Part shown: positions 1 through 6,984 of the stretch, piece by piece
Layout: each line of letters starts with the position of its first letter
Numbering within the stretch: the stretch's first letter is position 1
Source: a virus
IMG/VR virus record: IMGVR_UViG_3300013137_001607
Coordinates: 1-27,520 of that record
DNA: 27,520 nt
Reading direction: 5' to 3' (one strand)
The notes under the pieces: generated by a model
The model's input: only the letters and a program-made list of their open reading frames with translations
Told to the model about the DNA's origin: nothing
The model's database searches: none
Program-made: the position numbers and the translations under genes

Positions 1-381
1 CCAATCTTTTCTAAAATGAATAAGATCATAAGGAAATAATGAAATCCATATGAATTTATTTTCTTTGTGAATCGATTTTAATATATTAAAAACTTTATGA
101 TATGCCCAACAATCAAGACCAACAAATATAACAATATCAGGTTTATTTGATGCTATTATTTGACATAAATGATTTCCACATAAAGGAACATAAGGATCTT
201 CAATTCCTTCAATAATAATATGTTTTGTTGGAATATAGTAATCAGGTATTATAATTGGTTTTGTTGCTGTAAAAATTCTTACATCATAATTTTCTGAGTT
301 GAGTTGTGATGCAATAGCAAAGCACATCCTTGAATTTCCAGTGGTTCCAAAAGGTGACTCACCGACTAATAATATTTTCAC
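1..381 (-). CDS. Glycosyltransferase-like protein, N-terminal part (runs off window)
   Basis: The frame is open from a GTG at 381 to the window edge: 127 codons, with the C-terminus missing. The GTG overlaps the TGA of the preceding gene (GTGA), and AAGGAG sits 6 nt upstream, so translation is probably coupled. The product begins MKILLVGESPFGTTGNSRM, a beta strand followed by a glycine-rich turn, then YDVRIFT and KPDIVIFVGLDCW. This looks like the N-terminal Rossmann half of a GT-B glycosyltransferase of the GT4 type. The sugar donor and acceptor cannot be told. With the GT-B gene at 15026-16024 it would be the second glycosyltransferase in the window, and DNA-base glycosylation is one plausible role. 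The family call rests on fold-like patterns only, because the catalytic C-terminal half lies outside the window. Confidence 0.6.
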   Translation of the reverse strand, partial: MKILLVGESPFGTTGNSRMCFAIASQLNSENYDVRIFTATKPIIIPDYYIPTKHIIIEGIEDPYVPLCGNHLCQIIASNKPDIVIFVGLDCWAYHKVFNILKSIHKENKFIWISLFPYDLIHFRKDW

Positions 382-713
382 ATTAAACTCCTTATTGTAG
401 CAACACCATTAATATTTTCACAGATGAAAACTTTATCGGCTGCCTCTTGAATTTCAGGAATATGGGATACGAGAATGAATTGGATATGTAACTTTTCACT
501 AAGTTCCTTCAACAGAGTGGAGACTTTCTCTTGATACTCTCTTGAAATAAATTTCCCCGCTTCATCCAGAATAAATGTAGGTCTTGATTTTTTTAACGAC
601 CATAAAGAAATTCTCAAGGCAAGTGATACAACATCAGTAACACCTCCCCCTCCACTATTTAAAATGTCATCAGTCTCATATCCATTTTTCACAAAAACAA
701 GATCGCACTCCAT
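378..713 (-). CDS. Rad50/SbcC-like ATPase, C-terminal head lobe (downstream of in-frame TAG)
   Basis: This segment carries the C-terminal half of an ABC-type Rad50/SbcC/SMC ATPase head: the signature loop LNSGGGGVTDVVSLALR (residues about 18-34), Walker B with D-loop FILDEAGKFIS (about 47-57) and the switch histidine ILVSHIPEI (about 80-88). It cannot hydrolyse ATP alone, since Walker A is on the separate protein at 2119-3219. The ATG at 713 has no ribosome binding site. It lies in frame with the coding sequence ending at 726, separated only by TAG-CGA-CGA-AAT-AAA, and the joined reading RFV-stop-RRNKMECDLVF looks continuous. The real product is therefore probably the 378-1013 readthrough or recoded protein, or a remnant of one broken by an amber mutation. 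The stop is TGA. Confidence 0.75.
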   Translation of the reverse strand: MECDLVFVKNGYETDDILNSGGGGVTDVVSLALRISLWSLKKSRPTFILDEAGKFISREYQEKVSTLLKELSEKLHIQFILVSHIPEIQEAADKVFICENINGVATIRSLM

Positions 714-725
714 TTTATTTCGTCG

Positions 726-1013
726 CTACACAAAGCGAAGTTTAAATTCATATGGATCAGGAAACACTGCTGCAAGTGCAGTTGATACAAGATTACTGAT
801 TTGAAATTCAATTCTCTTTTGAGTGTCTTCGGCAACTTTTTGTACAAATGCACGGGCTTTAAGCAAACTCTCTTGTTTATGAACAAGAACGTCCTTGTCT
901 TTTGTTACTCTTGCAACTTCATCTTGAATGAAATCTCGTTTTGCTTTCAAAGCATTGACCTTTGATTTCATATCAGAAAGATCATCTGTAATATCTCTGA
1001 TTTTACCAATCAT
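726..1013 (-). CDS. Rad50/SbcC-like ATPase, coiled-coil part of C-terminal half (ends in TAG)
   Basis: This 95-aa piece is heptad-rich (ITDDLSDMKSKVNALKAKRD onward) and leads into FQISNLVSTALAAVFPDPYEFKLRFV, the region just before the signature motif in SbcC-like C-terminal lobes. Its ATG overlaps the preceding gene by 11 nt, with AAGGAACAGT as ribosome binding site. It stops at a TAG (728-726), and the next in-frame codons continue directly into the ABC signature and Walker B segment at 378-713. One protein of about 211 residues, with a Gln-like position at the TAG, is the natural reading. The role would be the DNA-end-tethering ATPase partner of the SbcD-like nuclease at 1235-2122. Alternatively the gene is inactivated. 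Confidence 0.7.
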   Translation of the reverse strand: MIGKIRDITDDLSDMKSKVNALKAKRDFIQDEVARVTKDKDVLVHKQESLLKARAFVQKVAEDTQKRIEFQISNLVSTALAAVFPDPYEFKLRFV

Positions 1014-1242
1014 ACTGTTCCTTCAATTCATTGAATTTGGTAATCAATTTCTTTTCAAGGGCTGTAAGTTCAATCTTGTCTTGGTTAAGCTGTATTGTTG
1101 CATCATCAAGTGAATTTAAATTGAAATTGTCCTTCAACTGACGAAGTAATTCAGCACGACGACCAGTCAATTGAGCAAGTTTTGTTTTGCTGTCATCAAT
1201 CTTTTCTTTTAGTTTATTAAGTTCAAGTTGAATATCATTCAT
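1003..1242 (-). CDS. Small coiled-coil protein in the Rad50/SbcD cluster
   Basis: This 79-aa, highly charged protein is almost entirely predicted coiled coil (KLKEKIDDSKTKLAQLTGRR and ALEKKLITKFNELKEQYDW), with no Cys, catalytic motif or membrane segment. The ATG at 1242 has an AAGGAAGGA ribosome binding site and overlaps the TGA of the SbcD-like gene. Its own end overlaps the next Rad50 fragment by 11 nt. Position and composition suggest it supplies part of the ascending coiled-coil arm of a split Rad50/SbcC, or bridges the halves. That role is inference from context, and no independent family was recognised. Confidence 0.65.
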   Translation of the reverse strand: MNDIQLELNKLKEKIDDSKTKLAQLTGRRAELLRQLKDNFNLNSLDDATIQLNQDKIELTALEKKLITKFNELKEQYDW

Positions 1243-2122
1243 AATTTCCTTCCTTTAATATTTCTTCAATGACACATTTAACGTCCTTATCAATATTGTT
1301 TATCACAAGTTCATGATGTAAATTATCAAGAAAGTTCAGTCCGACTTCTTCACATTCAGTAAGCCCATTTACAAAGGATTCAATACTTTCATTTATTTCA
1401 TTACCATTATCTATTTCTTCAAGATTGAACACATCTATTGGATCATTTATTGGAATATTAACTACTGTATGTTTCTTTGTATCTGTATCGTAGATAACGA
1501 AGCACGGTTTATGGTTCAATTGCTTTGTTGTTGATCTCATAAGAGAACCACAATTCACAAGCACTCTGTCTTTATTATGTTCAATAAATGTTTTATGGTT
1601 ATCCCCACTCACAATCAAATCAAACTTATTTGTTTTCAAAAAATTCTTGGAAAATTCATGACCAGTCTGTTGATCCCAAATAATTTCATCAACAATCATC
1701 TTATGAATAAGCAGAATGTTAAATCCTTTTGTTGTTATTTTAGGAATCTCTTCATTATAATTGCAGGAGTATAGATGAATTCCTTTTTGTAATTCAAAAT
1801 AAGGTTCATAATGAACAAGTTTACTTTCAATAAGAACATCAAGCGTAGTGTTTCCTTTTCTTCGATATTTTAAATCATGATTACCAAAGCAAGTGTGAAT
1901 ATCTTCCGTTCTAAATAATTGAATGATGTCAATGATTGTTGCATTCGAAAGATCAGGATCGTCTGTCAGATCACCGGGTTGTAAATACACAACATCATCA
2001 TGATTATTCATATGTTTAAAAATGAAAGAAAGTTTTCTCTTGATTGCTTCTTTATAATTATCGGTACGACTTTTAGGAGCTGTCGCTCGTATATGTAAAT
2101 CAGGAAGGCAGACAAGAATCAT
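1235..2122 (-). CDS. SbcD/Mre11-like metallophosphoesterase nuclease subunit
   Basis: The 295-aa protein has the calcineurin-like phosphoesterase motifs in order: PDLH (D8, H10), GDLTD (D51), GNHD (N81, H82), a metal-binding His in LLIH (H140) and SGDNHK (H176). These ligate two metal ions in SbcD/Mre11/gp47 nucleases, which with a Rad50/SbcC/gp46 ATPase process DNA ends for recombination-dependent replication. The ATG at 2122 overlaps the TGA of the Rad50 N-terminal gene (ATGA), and AAGGATG precedes it. The C-terminal ~90 residues are acidic and less motif-like, as expected of a capping or Rad50-binding region. The gene sits between the two halves of the ATPase, which is unusual. All catalytic positions appear intact. 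Confidence 0.9.
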   Translation of the reverse strand: MILVCLPDLHIRATAPKSRTDNYKEAIKRKLSFIFKHMNNHDDVVYLQPGDLTDDPDLSNATIIDIIQLFRTEDIHTCFGNHDLKYRRKGNTTLDVLIESKLVHYEPYFELQKGIHLYSCNYNEEIPKITTKGFNILLIHKMIVDEIIWDQQTGHEFSKNFLKTNKFDLIVSGDNHKTFIEHNKDRVLVNCGSLMRSTTKQLNHKPCFVIYDTDTKKHTVVNIPINDPIDVFNLEEIDNGNEINESIESFVNGLTECEEVGLNFLDNLHHELVINNIDKDVKCVIEEILKEGNYE

Positions 2123-3219
2123 TGTTTACATCCTTCAAGCAATTCTTTTATTTTTGTAGTAGTAATTGGTGAAAAACAGATTGGACATATTTTTGCTTTC
2201 TTCAGTAAATCTTCATATTTTTCTATCAATATATTTAATTTATTTTGTTCTGAATCTATTTCAAGTAGAAGAGTATTAAAATTTGTAACCAAATAATTTA
2301 ATTCAGTAATTGATTTCTTGCGTAGATCATTTGCTTTAATTTGAGTTTCAAGTTGTTTGATTGTGGATTCATCAACAACATTCTTCTCTAATTCTGTGAT
2401 AGAAGCATGGACTTTTTCAAGTGAAGTAACAAGTGTTTGTAAAAACGATAGGTTTGATGTTAGGTCTTTATTTGTTGTGCATAATGTTTGCACTTCATTA
2501 ATTAAAGGAATTATTAATGACGGAACTTTTATATTAAGGATTTGTTCATCTACAGAATTTATAAGATTAACAAGTTGTTCAACACTTATAATATCATTAT
2601 TGAGAGTACAATAATCATCAAGTATATTTTCACATTTGCGAAGCTGTTTGTATTTGTCATCTACATGACACAATGAGAGCAATGTAGCGTTGTGATTCGC
2701 AATCATTGATTGATATTCATTAATCTTTCGTTTTGACTCGCGTACACGCTCATCAATGCGTTTAAATAGCACATCGATAATATCAAGTCCGATGATCTCG
2801 TTCATCTTGCGAGCGACTTCACCAGGAGAATCCTTCAGCAGAAAATAAGGATCATGTTGTGTCTGAAAATTACACTCATTAAAGTTGAAGGTATTGCTTA
2901 CTTCTGAAGGAACATCTTGACGCAACGCTTCAAATGAATCATCGTTGACAACATAGCTTGATTTACTCTTTAATCGTACTTTTGTGACAGTATTTTTCTC
3001 AGAGAACAAGACTTTTACTGTCGAAGCATCTTTATCCTTCATCTCCCAATTTCGAACAGAATCTCCTGAAGGACGATTATCTTTTACCCAGGTAATTGCA
3101 CGAATCACAGACGACTTTCCACTGTCACTTGAACCTGTAATTACATTTACACCATCACAAAATTCAAGGGTTGAATTGATATGAGCCTGAAAGTTTTTAA
3201 TTTGAAGTTCTTTAATCAT
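2119..3219 (-). CDS. Rad50/SbcC-like ATPase, N-terminal half with zinc hook
   Basis: The 366-aa protein begins MIKELQIKNFQAHINSTLEF, the typical RecF/SMC/SbcC start, with Walker A GSSDSGKSS at residues 29-37. A Q-loop region (FNFNECNFQTQHDPYFLL) and a long coiled coil (about 150-340) follow. It ends with CPIC (345-348), the zinc-hook motif of Rad50/SbcC, and stops 18 residues later. The signature and Walker B motifs of the second lobe lie on other reading frames at 378-1013, after the SbcD-like gene. A working head would therefore need at least two polypeptides. The ATG follows AGGTAATTT, 3 bp after the exonuclease stop, and the gene overlaps SbcD by ATGA. Expected role: ATP-dependent DNA-end resection with SbcD. 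Confidence 0.88.
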   Translation of the reverse strand: MIKELQIKNFQAHINSTLEFCDGVNVITGSSDSGKSSVIRAITWVKDNRPSGDSVRNWEMKDKDASTVKVLFSEKNTVTKVRLKSKSSYVVNDDSFEALRQDVPSEVSNTFNFNECNFQTQHDPYFLLKDSPGEVARKMNEIIGLDIIDVLFKRIDERVRESKRKINEYQSMIANHNATLLSLCHVDDKYKQLRKCENILDDYCTLNNDIISVEQLVNLINSVDEQILNIKVPSLIIPLINEVQTLCTTNKDLTSNLSFLQTLVTSLEKVHASITELEKNVVDESTIKQLETQIKANDLRKKSITELNYLVTNFNTLLLEIDSEQNKLNILIEKYEDLLKKAKICPICFSPITTTKIKELLEGCKQ

Positions 3220-3222
3220 AAA

Positions 3223-4074
3223 TTACCTAAAGATGTATTTCTTCCAAGCAGCAATTGAATCACTTGAAAGAAATGATTTAAATCCATATTCATCACAAAT
3301 TTCAATGAACGATCTCAATGAAAGTTTATCATCTTTTAAAGAAAAATAATTGGTTCCTTCATATGGCAATTGAATCAATTTCATATTAAATCTTACGAGA
3401 TTCATTTGTTCTCGAATCAATTTATATTGATTGGAATCTTCATTCAATTTGCCATTTAAATATTTGATTGCAGTTTTAATCCCAACTCCTTCAATTCCAG
3501 CAACGTTATCAGTTGGACATCCTGCGATTGATTTTACTATATGCCATATCCCAGGATAAATGTCATATTCTTTTTTAAAATCTTCTTCTGTAAAAAGAGG
3601 CTTTTTTGTATTTGTTATGATTAACACATTCCAGTCAATCAACTGAAATAAATCATTATCTGTTGATACAATTATAAAACTCCTTCCTTGCGATCTTACA
3701 ATGCGAGCAATGATGTCATCGGCTTCATACTTTTCTTGTATAAATATGTTTTTGAATCCAATCGAAGGAAGAATATACTTTCTTAATTCAGTGAACTGTT
3801 TAAAATGTAAATCCATTAACTTTTGTTCGTCTTCAGTCAAGTTTTTATGACGATTTTGTTTGTATTGAGGGTATAACTCTCGACGTACACTTTGTCGTGA
3901 GTCCCAACAAAATGCAAAATTATTACAATTCGTTTTCTTTGCAATGACAAGAATCTGTCGGAGAAATCCATAGATAATTCCGACAGAGTTCTCTTCCCAT
4001 GTTAAAGTGTCACCAAGTGTATAACGGACTCGGTGACAGATTGAATGTGAATCAATGACAATACACGTATTCAT
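3223..4074 (-). CDS. 5'-3' exonuclease / flap endonuclease (PIN/FEN fold)
   Basis: The 283-aa protein matches the Pol I N-terminal exonuclease/T4 RNase H/FEN family. Metal-binding acidic residues are visible at D8 (CIVIDSH), D58 (FCWDSR), E117-D119-D120 (YEADDIIA), D139/D141 (VSTDNDLFQL) and D189 (CPTDNVAGIEGVGIKTA), the last starting the helix-hairpin-helix that binds DNA. The expected role is RNA-primer removal and flap processing on the lagging strand, a function missing from the separate Pol I-like polymerase encoded at 7928-10569. The ATG overlaps the recombinase TGA (ATGA) and has a GAGGATG ribosome binding site. No truncation is seen. Confidence 0.92.
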   Translation of the reverse strand: MNTCIVIDSHSICHRVRYTLGDTLTWEENSVGIIYGFLRQILVIAKKTNCNNFAFCWDSRQSVRRELYPQYKQNRHKNLTEDEQKLMDLHFKQFTELRKYILPSIGFKNIFIQEKYEADDIIARIVRSQGRSFIIVSTDNDLFQLIDWNVLIITNTKKPLFTEEDFKKEYDIYPGIWHIVKSIAGCPTDNVAGIEGVGIKTAIKYLNGKLNEDSNQYKLIREQMNLVRFNMKLIQLPYEGTNYFSLKDDKLSLRSFIEICDEYGFKSFLSSDSIAAWKKYIFR

Positions 4075-5126
4075 TTATCATCCTCAGCGTATTTTGATTT
4101 TCTATCGAGACGGATACTATCTTCAATCCTATTCCATGTCTCTCCAACAAGCTGACGAAGATCATTTTCAAGATTATTTTCTTCAATATACTGAATGAAC
4201 TTAGTTCCTGAAGCATCAGGAAATTTCTCAGAACCAGTAATTACTTTCCCACGATTACTACTCCAAACTTTTTCATCAATGAGAAAATCAATACAGCTTG
4301 TAAGATCATCAATCCCATAATCAAAATACACAGAGAATTTACCCTCACGTCTTTTTCCAGTAAGCTTATTTTTCTTTACTCGAAAACGAATATCAGCACC
4401 GATCTCACGTTCTTTTGATTTTTCATGTCCAACAATAGACAACCAAACTTCATGAGTGCTGTAGAACCGAAGTGCGTTCCCCCCGCTTCGTGTTTTCTTA
4501 TCACCAAACAACACTCCGATAGCATCTCTTGTTTGAGAAATGACAATCAACGTGGATTGTGTATTTTGAAGTTCATCAACAATCATACGGAACATTTCAC
4601 TGGCAAGCTTTTGTTTATCCATCTTGAAACTACCACCTGCTTCTTTGCCCTTTTCATAAGCAGTGGCACGGTCTTGATCAGCAGACGATCCTATTCCATC
4701 AAATGAATCAAGAATGTAAATAAAGGGCTTTTTATCTTCATGACGAATTGCCCGCAAAACATTTCCGTAAAACTCTTCAATTGTAGATGATCGAATATCT
4801 GTTTCAACTCTTCCTTCTTTAAGCCCAAACATACACTGAATGTCCATAAAGAAAGCTGCTTCGGACTCATCATAAATTAAGCGATAATCTTTAAAAGCTT
4901 TGTTGTGTGCAGCTTCCGTAAAAATCGTCCAGGCAAGCAGACTCTTCCCTGCGTGGCTATCACCTACAATATTTACCATTGTCCCTGGTTGAATCCCGCC
5001 ATCATATTGATCCGAGAAGGCGAGGTTCAAGAGAGTTGATCCCGTAGGGATTAATATTCGACTCTTTTTTGCAGGAACCGATTTTGTCTCAACAGGTTCA
5101 ACTTCTCTTGATCTCTTCCTGTCCAT
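4071..5126 (-). CDS. RecA/UvsX-like recombinase
   Basis: The 351-aa RecA-fold ATPase has Walker A GDSHAGKS (residues 55-62) after the strand MVNIVG, and Walker B FIYILDSFDG (D140). Next comes a disordered-loop region with SGGNALRFYSTHEVWLS, as in phage RecA/UvsX proteins. A basic N-terminal tail (MDRKRSREVEPVETK) precedes the core. It should form filaments on single-stranded DNA coated by the SSB encoded immediately upstream, driving strand exchange and recombination-dependent replication with the Rad50/SbcD nuclease downstream. Length is near that of RecA/UvsX. The GGAGGTAAGAT ribosome binding site fixes the ATG at 5126. Assignment to bacterial-RecA-like versus UvsX-like is not resolved. Confidence 0.9.
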   Translation of the reverse strand: MDRKRSREVEPVETKSVPAKKSRILIPTGSTLLNLAFSDQYDGGIQPGTMVNIVGDSHAGKSLLAWTIFTEAAHNKAFKDYRLIYDESEAAFFMDIQCMFGLKEGRVETDIRSSTIEEFYGNVLRAIRHEDKKPFIYILDSFDGIGSSADQDRATAYEKGKEAGGSFKMDKQKLASEMFRMIVDELQNTQSTLIVISQTRDAIGVLFGDKKTRSGGNALRFYSTHEVWLSIVGHEKSKEREIGADIRFRVKKNKLTGKRREGKFSVYFDYGIDDLTSCIDFLIDEKVWSSNRGKVITGSEKFPDASGTKFIQYIEENNLENDLRQLVGETWNRIEDSIRLDRKSKYAEDDK

Positions 5127-5129
5127 ATC

Positions 5130-6305
5130 TTACCTCCGTCTACGCACTGGGGGTTTTTCTTCAACAACTTCCTCTTCCTTCTCTTCTTTCATCGCAAGTG
5201 TTTTCTTTTCGGTACGACATGCTTTGCGACTTGTACAATCGTCACAATCATCGTAATTATCAAGATCAATACCGAAATCATGATTATAAGGACACTGATT
5301 TGCATCAGTTACATCTTCTTTCTTTGCAGAACTCTTTTCCTGAACAAGTTTTTCTTCATCCTCACCCTTTACTTTGCGACGGGTAGGAGCTTCCTCTTCA
5401 GCTTCTTCTTTCTTTAACCAACGAGGGGGAGGAGTGTCTTCTTCCTCTTTTTCCTCTCTCGCTTTGCGACGGGGAGGAGCTTCTTCTTCTTCAGGCTCTT
5501 CACGCTTCTTTCTCCAAGAAGGTGTTTCGTCCTCTTCGTCCTCTTCTTTCCTTGAACTCTTTACAGTTCCTTTCAAAACAGCAGCAATTTCTTCATACGA
5601 AGGCCAATAAATCAACTCATCGAGAGTTTTACACTGATCAAGAATCTCATCCGGAAGATCTTCTTCCCGTTTCTCAAACGTAAACGCTGTATATTTCGTT
5701 GTTGTAGCTCCATTCCCTACTCTGCGGAAAGAAACAACACGTCCATCTTCGATGTCAGAGAAGTAAACATACCCTCCACCCTTCTTCAAGCGAGAGTTTT
5801 CAGTCAATTCTTTCTCAAACAAGAAGTGAGACACGTCCCAAATCTGAATCCCTTTGTCTTCTTCTCTTGTGCTGTTATGACACCACACATTGTAAATCGC
5901 TCTACGTGATGCCGAAAAAGCTTTTGCTTTTTCATCTTCTCCTTCAGCAAGTAGCTCCGCACGATATTCACAGATCGGGCAAGCTTGCCGACGAGGATCA
6001 TCCGCTTTAAACGAAGTCTGCATACAGACATATGAATCTTCGTTCGGTCCGATTTTGTTATGAACACGAATATCAAGCAAATAATTCATGCTCCCTTCTT
6101 TTGTGTAAGGATCCATCTTCCCAACAAAGAAAGGTAAGATGTCAATTGCATGTTCTCCTTCACTACACTTAAATAATTTAAGTGAATTCTTGTCTTTGAA
6201 GATCGATTTAAATTTCCCGCTGTCATCTCGTCTTCCGTAAGATTCAGCTTGACGTTTTTGCATCTCCTCCCTCGCCATTTCCCTTCTTTTCTTTGCGTCT
6301 ATCAT
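5130..6305 (-). CDS. gp32-like single-stranded DNA-binding protein with extended charged tail
   Basis: The 391-aa protein resembles T4 gp32-type SSBs. The core (about 40-230) has a putative zinc site H82, C94, C109, C112 (CPICEY), the same H-C-C-C order as gp32. Aromatic and basic core segments include IYNVWCHNS and FSDIEDGRVVSFRR. The tail from about residue 255 is a long low-complexity stretch alternating acidic EEEE runs with RRK or PPRR blocks in at least three imperfect repeats. A second Cys cluster follows (CPYNHDFGIDLD, then CDDC and C), and the protein ends in VRRRR. Gp32 tails are normally short and acidic, so this alternating tail is odd. Ribosome binding site AAGGAG fixes the ATG at 6305. 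It overlaps the membrane-protein gene by 62 nt and leads into the recombinase. Confidence 0.85.
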   Translation of the reverse strand: MIDAKKRREMAREEMQKRQAESYGRRDDSGKFKSIFKDKNSLKLFKCSEGEHAIDILPFFVGKMDPYTKEGSMNYLLDIRVHNKIGPNEDSYVCMQTSFKADDPRRQACPICEYRAELLAEGEDEKAKAFSASRRAIYNVWCHNSTREEDKGIQIWDVSHFLFEKELTENSRLKKGGGYVYFSDIEDGRVVSFRRVGNGATTTKYTAFTFEKREEDLPDEILDQCKTLDELIYWPSYEEIAAVLKGTVKSSRKEEDEEDETPSWRKKREEPEEEEAPPRRKAREEKEEEDTPPPRWLKKEEAEEEAPTRRKVKGEDEEKLVQEKSSAKKEDVTDANQCPYNHDFGIDLDNYDDCDDCTSRKACRTEKKTLAMKEEKEEEVVEEKPPVRRRR

Positions 6306-6450
6306 AAAGCTTTTCTCCTTTCATATACTCTGATTTTAATTCAAACCATGATTTAAACACCGCTGCCGAAACTACTCTAAAAATAGTATATACAGTGAAA
6401 GGTACAATTATTATGGCAATAATAATTTTCCAAATATCATTAATCACCAT
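6244..6450 (-). CDS. Small single-pass membrane protein, unknown function
   Basis: The 68-aa protein has one strongly hydrophobic segment near its N-terminus (IWKIIIAIIIVPFTVYTIF, about 6-24) and then a highly charged tail (KSEYMKGEKLYDRRKEKK). This suggests an N-terminal anchor with a cytoplasmic C-terminus. AAGGAGGAAAA precedes the ATG at 6450. The gene overlaps its upstream neighbour by 11 nt and the SSB gene by 62 nt, so its last 20 codons overlap the start of SSB in another frame. No family was recognised. Its position among replication genes could mean membrane attachment of the replisome or an unrelated accessory role. Confidence 0.6.
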   Translation of the reverse strand: MVINDIWKIIIAIIIVPFTVYTIFRVVSAAVFKSWFELKSEYMKGEKLYDRRKEKKGNGEGGDAKTSS

Positions 6451-6949
6451 TTTTCCTCCTTATCCGTTCACTGTTTTGCAAAGCTTCTCGCTGTGCATTA
6501 CTACCTTCCTCTGAAACAGCACATTTGTAATTGTTGTCTGTTCTTGATGTTGAGACAAAGTAATTTCCTTTGTACAAATCAGTGAGAACCTCAAGAGACT
6601 TTTTCCTATGTTCAAGAACCTCCTTTCTTGCTGACATTTTGTTTGCATAATATTGACATTCAATGACATGTTTCTGAGCCTCTTTGACTCGTTTATCCAG
6701 AGCAACACGATTTGCAATCCATATTTCTGTAGGAGATTTCTTTTCTTCATCCCATCCATACTTCACAGGATTCAATCGGATTGCTTCATCAACTTCAGCT
6801 TTCAATTGGGTTAAATCTTCCTTGGCAAAATCACGTTCTTTTAAAGCAACAGACCACTTGTCACTCCATTCTTCATATAAATCGACTTGATCTATTGCAT
6901 TTTTATCAAGATGAAAAATATTTAATTTAATGGCATCCTTAAAATTCAT
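6440..6949 (-). CDS. Phage coiled-coil protein next to SSB/clamp loader (possible recombination mediator)
   Basis: ATAAGGAGAAAT immediately before the ATG at 6949 fixes this start. An upstream ATG at 6964 would place the ribosome binding site inside the gene. The product is about 169 aa, mostly charged helix: a short N-terminal segment (FKDAIKLNIFHLDKNAIDQ), a region around YEEWSDKWSVALKERDFAK, and EAIRLNPVKYGWDEEKKSPT followed by more coiled coil. It resembles small helical proteins often found beside SSB and recombination genes in phages. I recognise the general pattern but cannot assign a biochemical role. A UvsY-like recombination-mediator or loader function is possible from context only. 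Confidence 0.65.
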   Translation of the reverse strand: MNFKDAIKLNIFHLDKNAIDQVDLYEEWSDKWSVALKERDFAKEDLTQLKAEVDEAIRLNPVKYGWDEEKKSPTEIWIANRVALDKRVKEAQKHVIECQYYANKMSARKEVLEHRKKSLEVLTDLYKGNYFVSTSRTDNNYKCAVSEEGSNAQREALQNSERIRRKNGD

Positions 6950-6984
6950 ATTTCTCCTTATCATAAATAGTATAATAAATTATT

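Noticed and set aside
5069-5610. Plus-strand Ser-rich ORFs opposite the SSB tail
   Set aside because: They are the mirror of the acidic/basic repeats in the SSB gene and show no start signals.
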